This document shows, piece after piece, positions 9,438 through 20,400 of a stretch of 64,000 bases of DNA. The stretch's first letter is position 1. The number at the start of each line of letters is the position of its first letter. Source of the stretch: Fibrobacter sp. Lineage in GTDB: Bacteria; Fibrobacterota; Fibrobacteria; Fibrobacterales; Fibrobacteraceae. The DNA lies in NCBI GenBank assembly GCA_017550445.1, contig JAFZOV010000046.1, forward strand, positions 35,040-99,039, written 5' to 3'. A program made the translations under genes and the position numbers. A model generated the notes under the pieces. It saw nothing but the letters and a program-made list of their open reading frames with translations. It did not search any database and had not been told where the DNA came from.

Positions 9438-10420
9438 TACGGAACTTCCACGCTGTCGAGGATCTTCTGCACGACGGTTTCGGCGGAGACTTCTTCCGCT
9501 TCGGCCTCGTAGCTGAGGATAATGCGGTGACGGAGCACTTCCATGGCGACAGCCTTCACATCTTCCGGAGTCACGTAGGCGCGGCCCTGAATAAACGCAT
9601 GAGCCTTTGCCGCCTGGGCGAGGCCGATAGATGCTCGCGGCGAAGCACCGACTTCGACGAAGCCGACCAGGTCGCTGCGCTTGATGCAACCCGGGTCACG
9701 GGTGGCGAGCACGAGGTTCACGATGTATTCACGCACGCGTTCGTCCACGTACACCTGCTTCACCAACTGGCGAGCAGCCAGAATATCTTGCTTGGTAGCC
9801 ACAGCCTGCGGCTGACGGAGCCCTGCACCTGCAACAGCGTCGAGAATCTTCATTTCGTCGGCCTTGTTCGGGTAAGACACCTTTACCTTCAGCAAGAAAC
9901 GGTCCACCTGGGCTTCGGGCAGCGGGTAAGTACCTTCCTGTTCGATCGGGTTCTGGGTGGCAAGCACCAGGAACGGTTCGTCGAGCTTGAACGTCTCGTC
10001 ACCGATGGTGATGTGGCGTTCCTGCATGGCTTCGAGCAAGGCACTCTGCACCTTCGAGGGCGCACGGTTAATTTCATCGGCTAGCACCAGGTTCGTAAAG
10101 AGCGGGCCCTTACGGGTTTCAAACTTCGCTTCGCGGGCGTTATAAATCGTAGTACCGAGCAAGTCGGCCGGGAGCAAATCGGGCGTAAACTGAATACGCT
10201 TGAAGTCCAGCGACACGGCATCGGCAAAAGCCTTCACCGCAGTCGTCTTGGCAAGGCCCGGCAAGCCTTCCAAAAGCACGTGGCCGTCAGCCAGAATACC
10301 CGTCAGAATGCTTTCGACCAGAGCCTTCTGGCCAATCACCGTTCCTTCCACTTCGCGCAACAAATTCATGCAGAATGCGCTCTGTTCGCGCACCTTTTCC
10401 GAAAGTTCCTGAATATCCAT
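9437..10420 (-). CDS. MoxR-family AAA+ ATPase, 327 aa
   Basis: MoxR ATPases are chaperone-like AAA+ proteins that assemble or insert metals into partner complexes, often with von Willebrand factor A proteins. Seen here are the Walker A motif GLPGLAKTTAV (about residue 55), Walker B LVLADEINRAPSKVQSALLEAM (the longer stretch spans about 110-132), sensor 1 VLATQNPIEQEGTYPLPEAQ and an arginine-containing ASPRASIGL in the C-terminal lid. Length is typical. The usual DUF58 and VWA genes are not next to it; it is followed only by a small lipoprotein gene. Its partner is therefore unknown here. Confidence 0.93.
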   Translation of the reverse strand: MDIQELSEKVREQSAFCMNLLREVEGTVIGQKALVESILTGILADGHVLLEGLPGLAKTTAVKAFADAVSLDFKRIQFTPDLLPADLLGTTIYNAREAKFETRKGPLFTNLVLADEINRAPSKVQSALLEAMQERHITIGDETFKLDEPFLVLATQNPIEQEGTYPLPEAQVDRFLLKVKVSYPNKADEMKILDAVAGAGLRQPQAVATKQDILAARQLVKQVYVDERVREYIVNLVLATRDPGCIKRSDLVGFVEVGASPRASIGLAQAAKAHAFIQGRAYVTPEDVKAVAMEVLRHRIILSYEAEAEEVSAETVVQKILDSVEVP

Positions 10421-10525
10421 GTGAGTACCTCTAAAATTTTTACGGACATTAAAATACTAAAATCCGCACGAAAAAACAAATCTCCCCGTTTTTTGGCCGA
10501 AAAAAAATGTTCCAAAAGGCGTTTT

Positions 10526-11305
10526 CTACAAATACAACCCGAATCGGACATCGCACTTGACGCCGGCAAAGTCCGCGTAATTCATCCAGACGGCGCAACC
10601 GGCACTCACGCCGTTAATCAGAACATCTTCGTCTTCAATGATATTCTTTCGGCTCTGCAGAGTATGCTCGTAGCGCACTCCCACTGAATAATGGAACAGC
10701 GGCTGTACATAATCATCACTGTCAAAAGGTCCATAAGAAGTGACGCCCATGCCAACTTCAGGTGCGATTTTCCAGATGCCGTTCATGTCAATAGGCGGCC
10801 TGTAGAATAATTCCACATTGGCGAAGCCCATGGACGCGTTCGCTCCCCCGCCCATCGATGCGAAAAACTCGCCAAACCGGAAAACCATATTGGTAACAAG
10901 CTCGACCCCGAACAACACCTTGCCCTCTTCGGCAACGAAGGGCGCAGTCAAAGCAATTCCCAAATAACCGAACTTGTCATCGCGGTTTTTGTGGTGCCAA
11001 TTATTCCTGATATTTTCTCCTTCACGCTTCTGCACTTCATAAGCAGAATATTTTTTGTGATTCTTGACGTACTTCTTTTTGCATTCATAGTCTTCTTCAT
11101 CACACGAAAGAATCCATCCGAGAAAAGTCGTCGTATCCGTAGTGTAGTTGTAAGTCGCGCCTTCCGGAATTCCCGTCTCGATGGAAACATCTTTTTTCGC
11201 ATCAACTGCAAGATTGAGCGAATCCGCAGAACCTGCCCACGCCGGCAAAACCAGTACGCACACGCATACCAGAACAATCCGTAATATCAATTTCGGCGAA
11301 AACAT
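10526..11305 (-). CDS. exported protein of unknown function, 259 aa
   Basis: The ATG at 11305 is chosen because it has GGGGGCTGGAT just upstream and begins a clear signal peptide (MFSPKLILRIVLVCVCVLV, cut near AWA). The longer frame adds 14 residues without support. The mature protein contains a charged segment with Cys residues (CDEEDYECKKKYVKNHKK) and a C-terminal half rich in alternating aromatic and hydrophobic residues, for example FRFGEFFASMGGG, VELFYRPP and FGLYL at the end. This resembles an outer-membrane beta-barrel, but the barrel is inferred. No homologous family is recognised. Confidence 0.7.
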   Translation of the reverse strand: MFSPKLILRIVLVCVCVLVLPAWAGSADSLNLAVDAKKDVSIETGIPEGATYNYTTDTTTFLGWILSCDEEDYECKKKYVKNHKKYSAYEVQKREGENIRNNWHHKNRDDKFGYLGIALTAPFVAEEGKVLFGVELVTNMVFRFGEFFASMGGGANASMGFANVELFYRPPIDMNGIWKIAPEVGMGVTSYGPFDSDDYVQPLFHYSVGVRYEHTLQSRKNIIEDEDVLINGVSAGCAVWMNYADFAGVKCDVRFGLYL

Positions 11306-11417
11306 ATCCAGCCCCCAAAATATTGCCCTAGGCAACCATCTTCTCATTTATGAAGATACTTTATTTTGCTCAAAAAACGAACACCGGACATCAGCAGATT
11401 CCGCCCGTTCGTCGGAA

Positions 11418-11735
11418 TTACTTCTTCTTCGGGGCAGGCAATTCCGGGAGCATGGCGTCCAGGAGTTTCGCCAAAAAGGCGCTGTCGGCAACCTGCTCGG
11501 CGGTAATGCGGAGCATGGGTTTTGCACCATCATAGGGCAACTGCTTTTTCGCAGTCGGGAGCATTTTCAAAGCGGCGGGCACAGGCTTCACCAAGAGACG
11601 GTCATCGTAAATCCCGCCAAAGATTTTCCCGTCGGCATAAAGAATGTACTCGCCCATCATCTTGCGGGTGGTTACACGCAGCTCGCCTTTAAACTGCACC
11701 ACAACATAATCACGAAATTTTTGTGTACTCGGCAT
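11418..11735 (-). CDS. TfoX N-terminal domain protein, 105 aa
   Basis: The start at 11735 (MPSTQKFRDYVV) has GGAGA upstream; the longer frame would translate a dispersed repeat at 11750-11778 and is not favoured. Typical TfoX_N motifs are present: VTTRKMMGEYILYADGKIFGGIYDDRLLVKP and the C-terminal PELPAPKKK tail. TfoX/Sxy regulates competence in Gammaproteobacteria, but many small stand-alone members have no known role. It follows the GNAT gene on the same strand. Confidence 0.85.
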   Translation of the reverse strand: MPSTQKFRDYVVVQFKGELRVTTRKMMGEYILYADGKIFGGIYDDRLLVKPVPAALKMLPTAKKQLPYDGAKPMLRITAEQVADSAFLAKLLDAMLPELPAPKKK

Positions 11736-11749
11736 ATTTTTTCTCCTAT

Positions 11750-11778
11750 GGATTGCTTCGCATTCGCTCGCAATGACG
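11750..11778. repeat. dispersed palindromic repeat, family A
   Basis: The core GGATTGCTTCG...CGCAATGACG is shared with copies at 36938-36971, 38174-38205, 48585-48619, 57282-57315 and 61112-61139. The two ends are fixed and the middle varies. This copy lies between the GNAT and TfoX-like genes. Confidence 0.8.
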
Positions 11779-11794
11779 TTGCCCTCAACGAATA

Positions 11795-12226
11795 TTACAG
11801 TTCCTTTTCCATGTACACGCATTGAAACGTGTCATGATGGGCCTTACCGTTTTCGTTAAAGCGGTAGCCCATTTTTTCATAATAACCTTCAACACCTATG
11901 CGGCTAGAGATTACAGCCTTCTTGAAGCCCGCCTCGCGCATCCACTGTTCCGCTTCGGCAACAACCGCCGGACCCAAATGCTGACCGCGATATTCCGGCA
12001 ACACCACCACACGCCCAACTTCTGCAGATTCATCATCAACGGCGAACCAGCGACATGTGGCCACTGGATAAATGTCATCAAGCGCTAGGATGTAGTGGCA
12101 GTTTTCGCCGTCGTTCTCGTCGACTTCAGCTTCGAGCGGAATCTGGTGTTTGCGCATCATCGTCTGAATACGCACATAATAGGCTCCGGCCCGTTCACAC
12201 TCTTTTGTTACGCGGATAATTTTCAT
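11795..12226 (-). CDS. GNAT-family N-acetyltransferase, 143 aa
   Basis: The acetyl-CoA-binding motif A is visible as VVLPEYRGQHLGPAVVAEAEQW (about residues 75-96; R/Q-x-x-G-x-G/A pattern), followed by motif B in SRIGVEGYYEKMGYRF. These define the GNAT fold; the acceptor (antibiotic, polyamine, protein or small amine) cannot be predicted. Length is normal for a single-domain member. It lies upstream of the TfoX-like gene and just downstream of recD on the same strand. Confidence 0.88.
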   Translation of the reverse strand: MKIIRVTKECERAGAYYVRIQTMMRKHQIPLEAEVDENDGENCHYILALDDIYPVATCRWFAVDDESAEVGRVVVLPEYRGQHLGPAVVAEAEQWMREAGFKKAVISSRIGVEGYYEKMGYRFNENGKAHHDTFQCVYMEKEL

Positions 12227-12248
12227 TTATCAACAGACCTTTTGCAAC

Positions 12249-14078
12249 CTACAATTGAATTCCCGTATCGCGAGTGATGACCGTCTCGCAGGCTACCTTG
12301 AAGGTTTCGAGGGTGGCGACGATGGTTACAGATTCCTTCGCGCGGGTAATGCCGGTGTAAAGAATCTGACGGTTCAATAGAGGATGCCCAATTCTGGTAG
12401 GCAGGAACATCAACACATGGTCATATTCAGAACCTTGGGCCTTGTGAATGGTTATTGCAAAGGCCGACTCAAGCACATCGGGAGCAAACTGATATTCTGG
12501 ATAAAAGACAAAGCCCTTATTGCCCTTGAACATGATATACTTTTCGCCATTACCCGCAGTACAAAGAATTCCCGTATCGCCGTTGTAAAGTCTAAAACTG
12601 CTCTGGTTGCGATTGAGCATAACGATTTTACAAGCCGGAAGTCCATTCGCTTTCGCAAGTAAGAGGCGTTCGATTGTAGCATTGATATTCTGAACACCAG
12701 CAGCACCCAAACGTTCCGCAGAAAGGATTCTCGACTTAGATGCAAAATTCCAGACTCGATCCAGCAATTCATCTTGGCCAGGTTTATTGGGTACAATTTG
12801 CGAAGCGAGTTGCACAAAGGAATCCAAATATTCTTTCACCCATTTTTCAAGGATTCCTTGCAAATCGGCGGACTTTTCCCTTGTATCAAGATTCAGCAGC
12901 TGAACTTCTTCGCGCAAATTCCAATCTTTTGGCGAAATAAACGAATGGGGCAACACGCCATCAAGTTTCGACAAGTTGCCGATTGCAGACTTTTCATTGA
13001 AACGCCTAGAAACTGTAAGTTTGACCGTAGAATCGGCCTTCGCTTCGAGAAGTTCGCCCAAGACTGCACCAGCATCGACCGATGGCAACTGGTGCGCATC
13101 ACCTAGTAGAAAGACCCGCGCACTATGCGGCAGTGCCTGCAAGAAATCCGCAAAAAGAGTCAAGTCAATCATACTCGATTCATCAACGACAAATACCGAA
13201 TTCTCAGGAAAACGATTTTCGGAATTATAGATAAACTTATTTTCGCCAGGTCTATAACCTAAAAGCCGATGCAACGTAAACGATTCCGCATTCGACATCT
13301 TGTTGTAGATGACAAAATTCGCCTCGAACTCATCGGCAGCAATCAGGCCGACCGACTGTTCAATGCTTTCTTTCATGCGGTCAGCGGCCTTGCCACTCGG
13401 AGCCGCCAGATAAAGAGGCGCATGCAAATACTTTTCGGAATTCAGATAGAGTTCCCGGAGCAGGAAAAAGACGACCGTCGTCTTGCCGGTGCCCGGCCCA
13501 CCTGTCACAATCAAGTTTTCCTGTTTACCACGAATCACGGCCAAAGCCTGTTCCTGCTCCAGCGTAATTCCAGCACCCTGCGGGCCTTGCGTTATCGATC
13601 GGACGCATTGCACACAATCCTGAATATCCGACTCGTTATACGGAGCGCAATTAAAAAATTCCTTGACCTTGTTTTCGACTATCGACTTTGCAAAATAATA
13701 CTTGGACGGATACACATATCCATCTTGCAGCACAAACGGCTTTTGATAAAACGCACTTGCATCAGGAGCATTTTCTACAATATTTTCAAACGCACCCTGT
13801 TCTATGGAACGCGCCCCATTTACAACCGATGCCGCAAATGCATCAATTTTTTCGACACCCAGATTTCGCATCTTATTTTGCAAAACAGCTAGCAGATGTT
13901 TTTCTTCGACAGGGATTCTCGTATCACCGTCATTCTGCTTTGCAAGCAGTAGCGCAAAAAAGTTCAAGGCATCTTGATTCAAGTTCTTCTGAACGCCGGT
14001 CAGGAATTTCAATAACCGGGCCTGCAATAAAGAGATTCCACCGCATTCAAGCATGATATTGATAAACAAGCTATGCAT
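12249..14078 (-). CDS. recD: exodeoxyribonuclease V subunit alpha (RecD)
   Basis: RecD is the 5'-3' helicase of RecBCD, which resects double-strand breaks for recombination and degrades foreign linear DNA. At 609 residues it matches the E. coli protein. The Walker A motif TGGPGTGKTTVVFFLL is at about residue 192, Walker B VFVVDESSMIDLTLF near 297, and the late helicase motifs include FAITIHKAQGSEYDHV and ILYTGITRAKESV. The ATG shares one base with the recB stop codon (TGATG), so translation is coupled. Confidence 0.95.
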   Translation of the reverse strand: MHSLFINIMLECGGISLLQARLLKFLTGVQKNLNQDALNFFALLLAKQNDGDTRIPVEEKHLLAVLQNKMRNLGVEKIDAFAASVVNGARSIEQGAFENIVENAPDASAFYQKPFVLQDGYVYPSKYYFAKSIVENKVKEFFNCAPYNESDIQDCVQCVRSITQGPQGAGITLEQEQALAVIRGKQENLIVTGGPGTGKTTVVFFLLRELYLNSEKYLHAPLYLAAPSGKAADRMKESIEQSVGLIAADEFEANFVIYNKMSNAESFTLHRLLGYRPGENKFIYNSENRFPENSVFVVDESSMIDLTLFADFLQALPHSARVFLLGDAHQLPSVDAGAVLGELLEAKADSTVKLTVSRRFNEKSAIGNLSKLDGVLPHSFISPKDWNLREEVQLLNLDTREKSADLQGILEKWVKEYLDSFVQLASQIVPNKPGQDELLDRVWNFASKSRILSAERLGAAGVQNINATIERLLLAKANGLPACKIVMLNRNQSSFRLYNGDTGILCTAGNGEKYIMFKGNKGFVFYPEYQFAPDVLESAFAITIHKAQGSEYDHVLMFLPTRIGHPLLNRQILYTGITRAKESVTIVATLETFKVACETVITRDTGIQL

Positions 14079-17000
14079 CAGTCGACAATCCCCTTATAAA
14101 GTTTTTCCAGTTCTTCAAAAGATTCAAATGTACTCGTCACAATTCCGCAACTTTCACCCGCGCGGCAACCTCTGAAGAACACATAATAAATGCCACCAAA
14201 ATAATTCTCGAAAATTTCCGATTCGCTCATTTGCGGATAGAACGATTTTAGCCAGCGGATAAGCACATACGAATACAGAACTTGCTGCACATTATAGCGA
14301 CGCAAGAGCATCTGATTCTTCATGGCAGATTCATCGTAAGTTTCAATATAGTCGGACTTCCAGTCCAAAATACAATAGCGACCATTCCGCTCAAACAAAA
14401 GATCCATAAAGCCCTTGCAATACAAGTTCATTACTTCTCTTTCATGTGCCGACTTTAAATCCATAAAGAAAAGCATTTCACTTCGGCGGGATTCATGCGC
14501 AATTTCATTCAAACTGAATGTTTCAGGCTTTTTGACATTACCCTCGACCACGTTCAAATTCGCATTTAACGTATTCCACACAAATTCCGCAGTCGTATCA
14601 ATCCAATCGGGATGCGCATCAATATCCAGCGATTCGTGCAGGAACGACGATACAATCAAATCCTTGAAAGCTGCATTGTCTTTCGCAGTTTGCAAATCCA
14701 TTTGCCCGATTTCCTGGAAATCGACCAACTCAAAGATCTTGTGCAATGCGTTACCGAGTTCAGCACCGCGCGGGTATGTATCTGCATTTTTCACCACGCG
14801 TACGGTACCATCACCTTCATCTTTTTGCAGGCGGCCTTCGTCGGTTTCCTGTTCCTGCGCGCCATGCGCAATCTGCGAGTATGACGTAGAATGCGGGTAA
14901 CGGTTCCAAACATTCCATGCAGCCATCTTTTCCGCAAGCTTTTGAGCATCCATCAAGCCCGATTCTTTTTCGGCGCTACCCATACTGGCAAGAATTTGCG
15001 AGACCCGTCTCTTAAGGTTTTCAATAGGCTTGTCTACGAGTCGCTCATAGTAGAGCGCTTGATTTTCGCTATCGAGACAGAAATTATCCATTGTCTTCGA
15101 AAGCCAAGTGAGCTCTTTCTTACGTTCACGAACATCACCCTTGGCATTCACCGTCGTCTTTGCAAAACGGGGCATGACAAGCATGTGCGTCGCACGGGTG
15201 AACGCCACATAAAAGAGACGGCGCCATTCTTCTTCGGTTTCATGCTTCGAAAGTTCCTTGCTATCATCATCGAAAGACAAAAGCCGTCTAGATTCATCTT
15301 CTAAATGCACCAGATACGGCCCCGATGAACCGGCGTGGCCACGTTCGCCCGCCACCGAAATAACAATCGGATACTCCAAGCCTTTAGAGGCATGAATCGT
15401 CATCGTCTGGATAACATCAAGGTCCGTTCCCTTCGCCACAATGCTTGAATCCTTGAGAGCCTCTTCGGAATCCGTCACAAGACCATCCAAATGGCGAATC
15501 ATTTCTTCGAGCGAACTATTTGTCGTGTATAGATATTCGACAATATAATCGCCAATTTGACGAATCTTGTTCAAGCTTTGGAGATTTTCAGGCTGATAGA
15601 GTTCCCTCATATTGGGAGCTTCTGCATAAATGCTTTCCTGCAGTTCGGCCCAACGGCGTGATTCCGCAAGAGCATGCCACTTGACAAACGTCGAAATTTC
15701 ATCGACAGAAATTTCAGCAGATTTAGTCGCATTGATATAGTCTAAATTCCTGCCAAAGAAATCAGTCAAAAGCGCAGCATACAAATAATTGCGATTTCTT
15801 TCGGAGTAATCTTCGACATCGATTGCCTTGAGCAAGGCACTCCATTCGGCGCATTCCCTGCTCTTGAAAAGATTGTCATCCTTGTAACGCAAGAACGGGA
15901 GCCCTACCTTACGCAACTTATATTCGACATGTTCTAGTTCCGAACGGGTTCGCGCGAGAATCGCAAAATCCGAGAATTTTACATTGCGCAAAGAATGCGT
16001 TTCCTTATCAGGAATCCGCAATCTCGTTTTACCATCTTCGAATGTGCAAAAATCGATAATGTTATTGACGACAATTTCTGCATATTCCTTCGGCTCAACA
16101 TCCTCTTCACTAATCCAGAAGGGCTTTACAGGCTCGCCCTTATATTCGGCATCAGGCTTGGGACTTGGCGGGCAATTCGACGGCAGAAATTCAAAATCGA
16201 AATCAGGACTCGTTTCAAACAGCTTGTTACAAGCCTTAATCATCACATCGCTGGAGCGCCAGTTTGTTGCGAGAGCCTTTCCGAGTCCGATTTCAGAAAT
16301 TGCCTTTTCATAAACATTAAGGTCTGCACCCTGGAACGAATAAATCGACTGTTTCGGATCGCCTACCACCAGAATATGATGCAGGCCGTCATTTGCCTCG
16401 ACAAAAATCTTCTTGAAAATGTCCCATTGCAGCGCATTCGTATCTTGGAACTCGTCAATAATGGCATAACGATATTTTTGCCGGAGCGAGTGAATCAAGG
16501 GCGAATTTTCGACCATGACCGCATTGCGGACATTCCGAATCATGTCATTGAACGACTGAATTTTCTTGACGCGTTTTTCTTTTTCCCATTCCCTGTACAA
16601 CTTGGGAATGTAAGTAAACAGGCATTTCTGAGAAAGGAACGCATCTATTCCCTTTTTGGGATCCAGCAGATTCTTGAAATCAACAATAATCTGCAAGGCT
16701 TGCTCGAATTCACTTTGAGGATTTTCAACTTTAATGCGGAACGTATTTCCGTTATAAAGATTTTTTCCCTTGCGCCATTCTTTTAAAACCTTGATAAAAT
16801 CCTTTGCCGTCTTGCTCTTGGTCACCGGCTGATCAAAGCAACCTTCCAAAACGTGAACCGCAGCAGCAAAAGTATCTGTAAGCAGCAAGTCTTCGTAATT
16901 TTTCGCTTCGTTAATTTCGCTTAGTTCCGAGAAAGTCAATTTGTCGCCGCCGACAATGACATCGGAATCCGGCGGAAACACGACCGTTTCAGGAATATAG

Positions 17001-17494
17001 GTCTGTATCGACTTCTGCAAAAGCAACGACAACCGTTCAACACTTCCGCCGCCCTTCACATACGCCACAAAAAGTTCATCATGAATCCAGTTATCACGAA
17101 TCAGTTTTTCAATCAAATCCGCAACGGCATTTTCATCGACCATTTGCTGTTCAAACGGAACGTCCGCCTCATACGCAAACTCAGCAGAGACCTTCTCACA
17201 AAAAGAATGGATTGTCCCAATCGGCGCACTATGGATATCGCGGAGCGCCTGCTGCAACATCGCGTTTCCCGGATGTTCCAAGGATTTATCCTCTATGATT
17301 TTTCGGATTCGGTCCTTGAGTTCACCCGCCGCCTTTTCGGTGTAGGTCACAATCAAAATCTGGTCCAGCGTAAGACCACTCAACACCAACTTTGCAACGA
17401 CCTGCTGAATCGTATAGGTTTTACCCGTTCCTGCCGAAGCTGCAATGAACAGATTCTCGCCTTCCTTAAACTCATTGATGTCGAAATTATTCAT
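14078..17494 (-). CDS. recB: exodeoxyribonuclease V subunit beta (RecB), about 1138 aa
   Basis: RecB combines a 3'-5' SF1 helicase with a C-terminal nuclease. Walker A is AASAGTGKTYTIQQVV near the N-terminus; Walker B-like YAIIDEFQDTNALQWDIF and GDPKQSIYSFQGAD are UvrD-type motifs, as are TIHASKGLEYPIV and YVAFTRATHMLV. The nuclease motif GRYCILDWKSDYIETYDE near the C-terminus holds the catalytic Asp and Lys. The start at 17494 (MNNFDINEFKEG) has GGAG about 8 nt upstream and overlaps the recC stop by 8 nt (ATGAATAA); the longer frame adds 8 residues. Confidence 0.95.
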   Translation of the reverse strand: MNNFDINEFKEGENLFIAASAGTGKTYTIQQVVAKLVLSGLTLDQILIVTYTEKAAGELKDRIRKIIEDKSLEHPGNAMLQQALRDIHSAPIGTIHSFCEKVSAEFAYEADVPFEQQMVDENAVADLIEKLIRDNWIHDELFVAYVKGGGSVERLSLLLQKSIQTYIPETVVFPPDSDVIVGGDKLTFSELSEINEAKNYEDLLLTDTFAAAVHVLEGCFDQPVTKSKTAKDFIKVLKEWRKGKNLYNGNTFRIKVENPQSEFEQALQIIVDFKNLLDPKKGIDAFLSQKCLFTYIPKLYREWEKEKRVKKIQSFNDMIRNVRNAVMVENSPLIHSLRQKYRYAIIDEFQDTNALQWDIFKKIFVEANDGLHHILVVGDPKQSIYSFQGADLNVYEKAISEIGLGKALATNWRSSDVMIKACNKLFETSPDFDFEFLPSNCPPSPKPDAEYKGEPVKPFWISEEDVEPKEYAEIVVNNIIDFCTFEDGKTRLRIPDKETHSLRNVKFSDFAILARTRSELEHVEYKLRKVGLPFLRYKDDNLFKSRECAEWSALLKAIDVEDYSERNRNYLYAALLTDFFGRNLDYINATKSAEISVDEISTFVKWHALAESRRWAELQESIYAEAPNMRELYQPENLQSLNKIRQIGDYIVEYLYTTNSSLEEMIRHLDGLVTDSEEALKDSSIVAKGTDLDVIQTMTIHASKGLEYPIVISVAGERGHAGSSGPYLVHLEDESRRLLSFDDDSKELSKHETEEEWRRLFYVAFTRATHMLVMPRFAKTTVNAKGDVRERKKELTWLSKTMDNFCLDSENQALYYERLVDKPIENLKRRVSQILASMGSAEKESGLMDAQKLAEKMAAWNVWNRYPHSTSYSQIAHGAQEQETDEGRLQKDEGDGTVRVVKNADTYPRGAELGNALHKIFELVDFQEIGQMDLQTAKDNAAFKDLIVSSFLHESLDIDAHPDWIDTTAEFVWNTLNANLNVVEGNVKKPETFSLNEIAHESRRSEMLFFMDLKSAHEREVMNLYCKGFMDLLFERNGRYCILDWKSDYIETYDESAMKNQMLLRRYNVQQVLYSYVLIRWLKSFYPQMSESEIFENYFGGIYYVFFRGCRAGESCGIVTSTFESFEELEKLYKGIVD

Positions 17495-20400
17495 TTTCGT
17501 CACTCCAAATGGGCGCAAGAAGGCTTGTCTGTTCCTTAATCGCAGTAGTCCATTCTTCCTTGAAATTGTCTATCGAGAATCCCGAAAATTTTTCTGGTGC
17601 AAAAAGTTTCTTCCCGTCAAAATATTCCCACGGACCATTCTGGCACGTAAGCTTGTAGCGGTAATCCGCAAAAGTCATAATCAGTTTATCCGAGAACAAC
17701 TGCACCGGAGCGCACTTCGCGTATTTTTTGACGTAGGCACGGTCAAACATTTGCTTAAGCAAGGACGAAGCTGTTTCCGGTTCTATCTCAAACGACTTTT
17801 CCTGTGGCGAATCGTTAGCGCTCAGGTATATTCTAAGGTGGAACGTTTCCGCAATTTCTTTCGTATTACTCGACGCCGCAATCAAAAGTGCATCAAGGTA
17901 CATCTTGATAAAATCAAGGACCGTTCCGGCATTTTTCTTTACCGTAAAAAGAAGATGCTCATGCTCATCAAGCTGGGTGTACCAATCTAGAGTGGTCATG
18001 AGCGTCCACAAATGCCCCGCATTATTCAGGACCGTTTCACGCTTTTCCTGATAGGTTGCAGGAATCAGGAAATCGCCCGCCTGTATTTTCTGCGCAATAT
18101 CTGCAGCCATGTCATTGTATTTCTGCTGAACAATCTCGCCAAAAATACCATTCGGAAATTTTCTTCTTAAAATCCATTCCTGTTCCGTCTTCGTATATCC
18201 ACTAAAGTCCTCGCTTAAAATGGAATGGACATATTCCCTGAGCAACTTGGACTTGTCATACGCCTTCAAGTCAATCGGCTCAAAAAGCTCCTTTTCGGGA
18301 TTATCTTCGAGAGAAGGCAAACGCACAGATTTCGCAAGTTGAAAGCGGAACGGGTCTTCAAAGAACTGTTTCAGTTCCCGCGTAGTCACCTTATCAGGAA
18401 GTACGGACTTTTCGGGTTCTTGGATTTTTTTCGGCTGATTTTCAACAGTATCAAGATAAAGGCTCATCCTGTTTCGCAAGGCGCGTTGCGTAAACAAATC
18501 ATCCGGTTTACGGGTCTCGTCCAACGGAATTTTCTTTTCGTCAAACGCATGCGCGCCAGGCACCTTCGAAGAGGCGATAAAGAACTGCAAATCGCGCACC
18601 ACCGAAGCCGGGAATAGTTCCTCATCTTTCTGCAAGTTCCTATTGATGTAGCTGATATGGAATCCGTCCGCAGCACTCATCAACTGGCACAGGAACGTAT
18701 AGCAGTTGCGGTCGATTACGGAATCATCACCAGGCCAACGTTTCGCCTGCGTGCGCAAATCCATCGTATTCTGCTTTTTGCGGCCAGGGAATACGCTCGC
18801 GTTCGCGCCAATGAAAAAGATATGCCTTGCAGGAATCGTACGGTTGACCGAAAATTTCATGAAGGTTAGTCCACCGCTAAATAAACGGTTATTGCCTCCG
18901 CGCGTATTCTTGCAAGCACACTGGATTGTCTGCTGTACAATTTTCCAAGAAATATATTCCGCACCCGCGTCGAACTGAATATTCAGCAAGTCAATCGCAT
19001 TCTGGATTTTGTACCAGATATTCTTTTCATTCACAAAGCCATCTTCATTCGCTGGAATAGAGACCCAGTACGAAAGCATTTTTTCGAGCTGCTGAATGCT
19101 ATTCTTTTCACTTACGTCGAGCCCCTCGCGAGCAAAGGCAATCCACTTGCGCAATCCGTCAATACAGTCAATGAACTTCTGCACTGAATCCGTATTTCCC
19201 GATTCGATATCCGAGTATGGCACATATCCATCATTTTCGAAACGGAACGGACTTGCACTCACCTGCGACAGCAATAGTTGATTTACGCAATGCTCCCAGT
19301 CATCTTCGCGGATTTTGCCGCCATGACGGAATACGTTCATGTTTACAATCCACTGTTCCCAAGCCGTAATATAGTCTGGATTGATGGAAAGCGACGCCTG
19401 AACCACGGGATTTTTCACGAGGCTAAAGAACGCGGGTCTCGAAATATAGCCTTGCTGGTGAATTTCAAACAAGTTTTCTACAGCATTTTCAATCAGCGTA
19501 TCTTTTTCAGGGTAATCCGTAATGGTAAACGAAATGTAGAAAGGGGAATCCTTTTTCGCCGCATTGAAAACCTGTTCGATAGGCGTCCTGTACTGATCCA
19601 AATTCGGGGACACCACAATCATTTCATCAAGTCGAATCCCATCTTGCAAAAGATGACACACTTCGGTATGGAGAGCTTCTATTTCACGTAATGCAGACGG
19701 AGCGGCCGTCAAGGTAAGCGAGCGGTCTGCAGCAAAATCCGCATTTTCCACCCCGTTTTCCGATTCAAATTCATTCTTACGATGCGCCACCAAGTACTGC
19801 ACCTGATGCAGCAGCGAATCGGGGCTAAAATCGGCATCCTTAAAATCAAAGGTATAGTCACTGGAAAGGCACCAAAGCCTTATGTTTTCGCGGCCAGTCC
19901 GTCCCCAATTTTTCAGCAGCAGATTTTCATTTTCGTCCAGGTTTTGTTCAGCATCGTCATTTGTCGCCTGGGGCAATGCGATTCCAGCAGGCGCATTGGC
20001 CCTATTCCAACGCCTTACGGGCTTGACATCCACATCTTCCCAAAATTCCATACACGGATTCTGGATATAGGCGTAAACTTCTTTTTGACTAGCAAGCTGC
20101 TGCAAAATAACACGGTAAAACTGACCCATTCCCGAAAGGCCGAAAATAAAGATGGGGGCCTTGCAATCAAAATCATCCTTGCTCAGCGAGAACAAATAAG
20201 GCAATGTCAAAAATTCAGTTTTATGCCCCGAGCGCGCTACAGTCGCCTTAAAAGTCCTGGTCAGCAGAGAATCGTTGCCATCGTTATGGAACAACTTCGC
20301 ATAAATAAAGCGTTGCCACTTCTCCTTGGGAGCGGGCCTATCCTTAGTCGAGAAAAAGTCGCGCAACTCCCCCTGCTTCCAGTAGGCGAGCAAACCCTCG

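Noticed and set aside
9438..9689. long N-terminal extension of the small lipoprotein
   Set aside because: It overlaps moxR in another frame; only the part after the GTG at 9437 has a signal peptide and lipobox.
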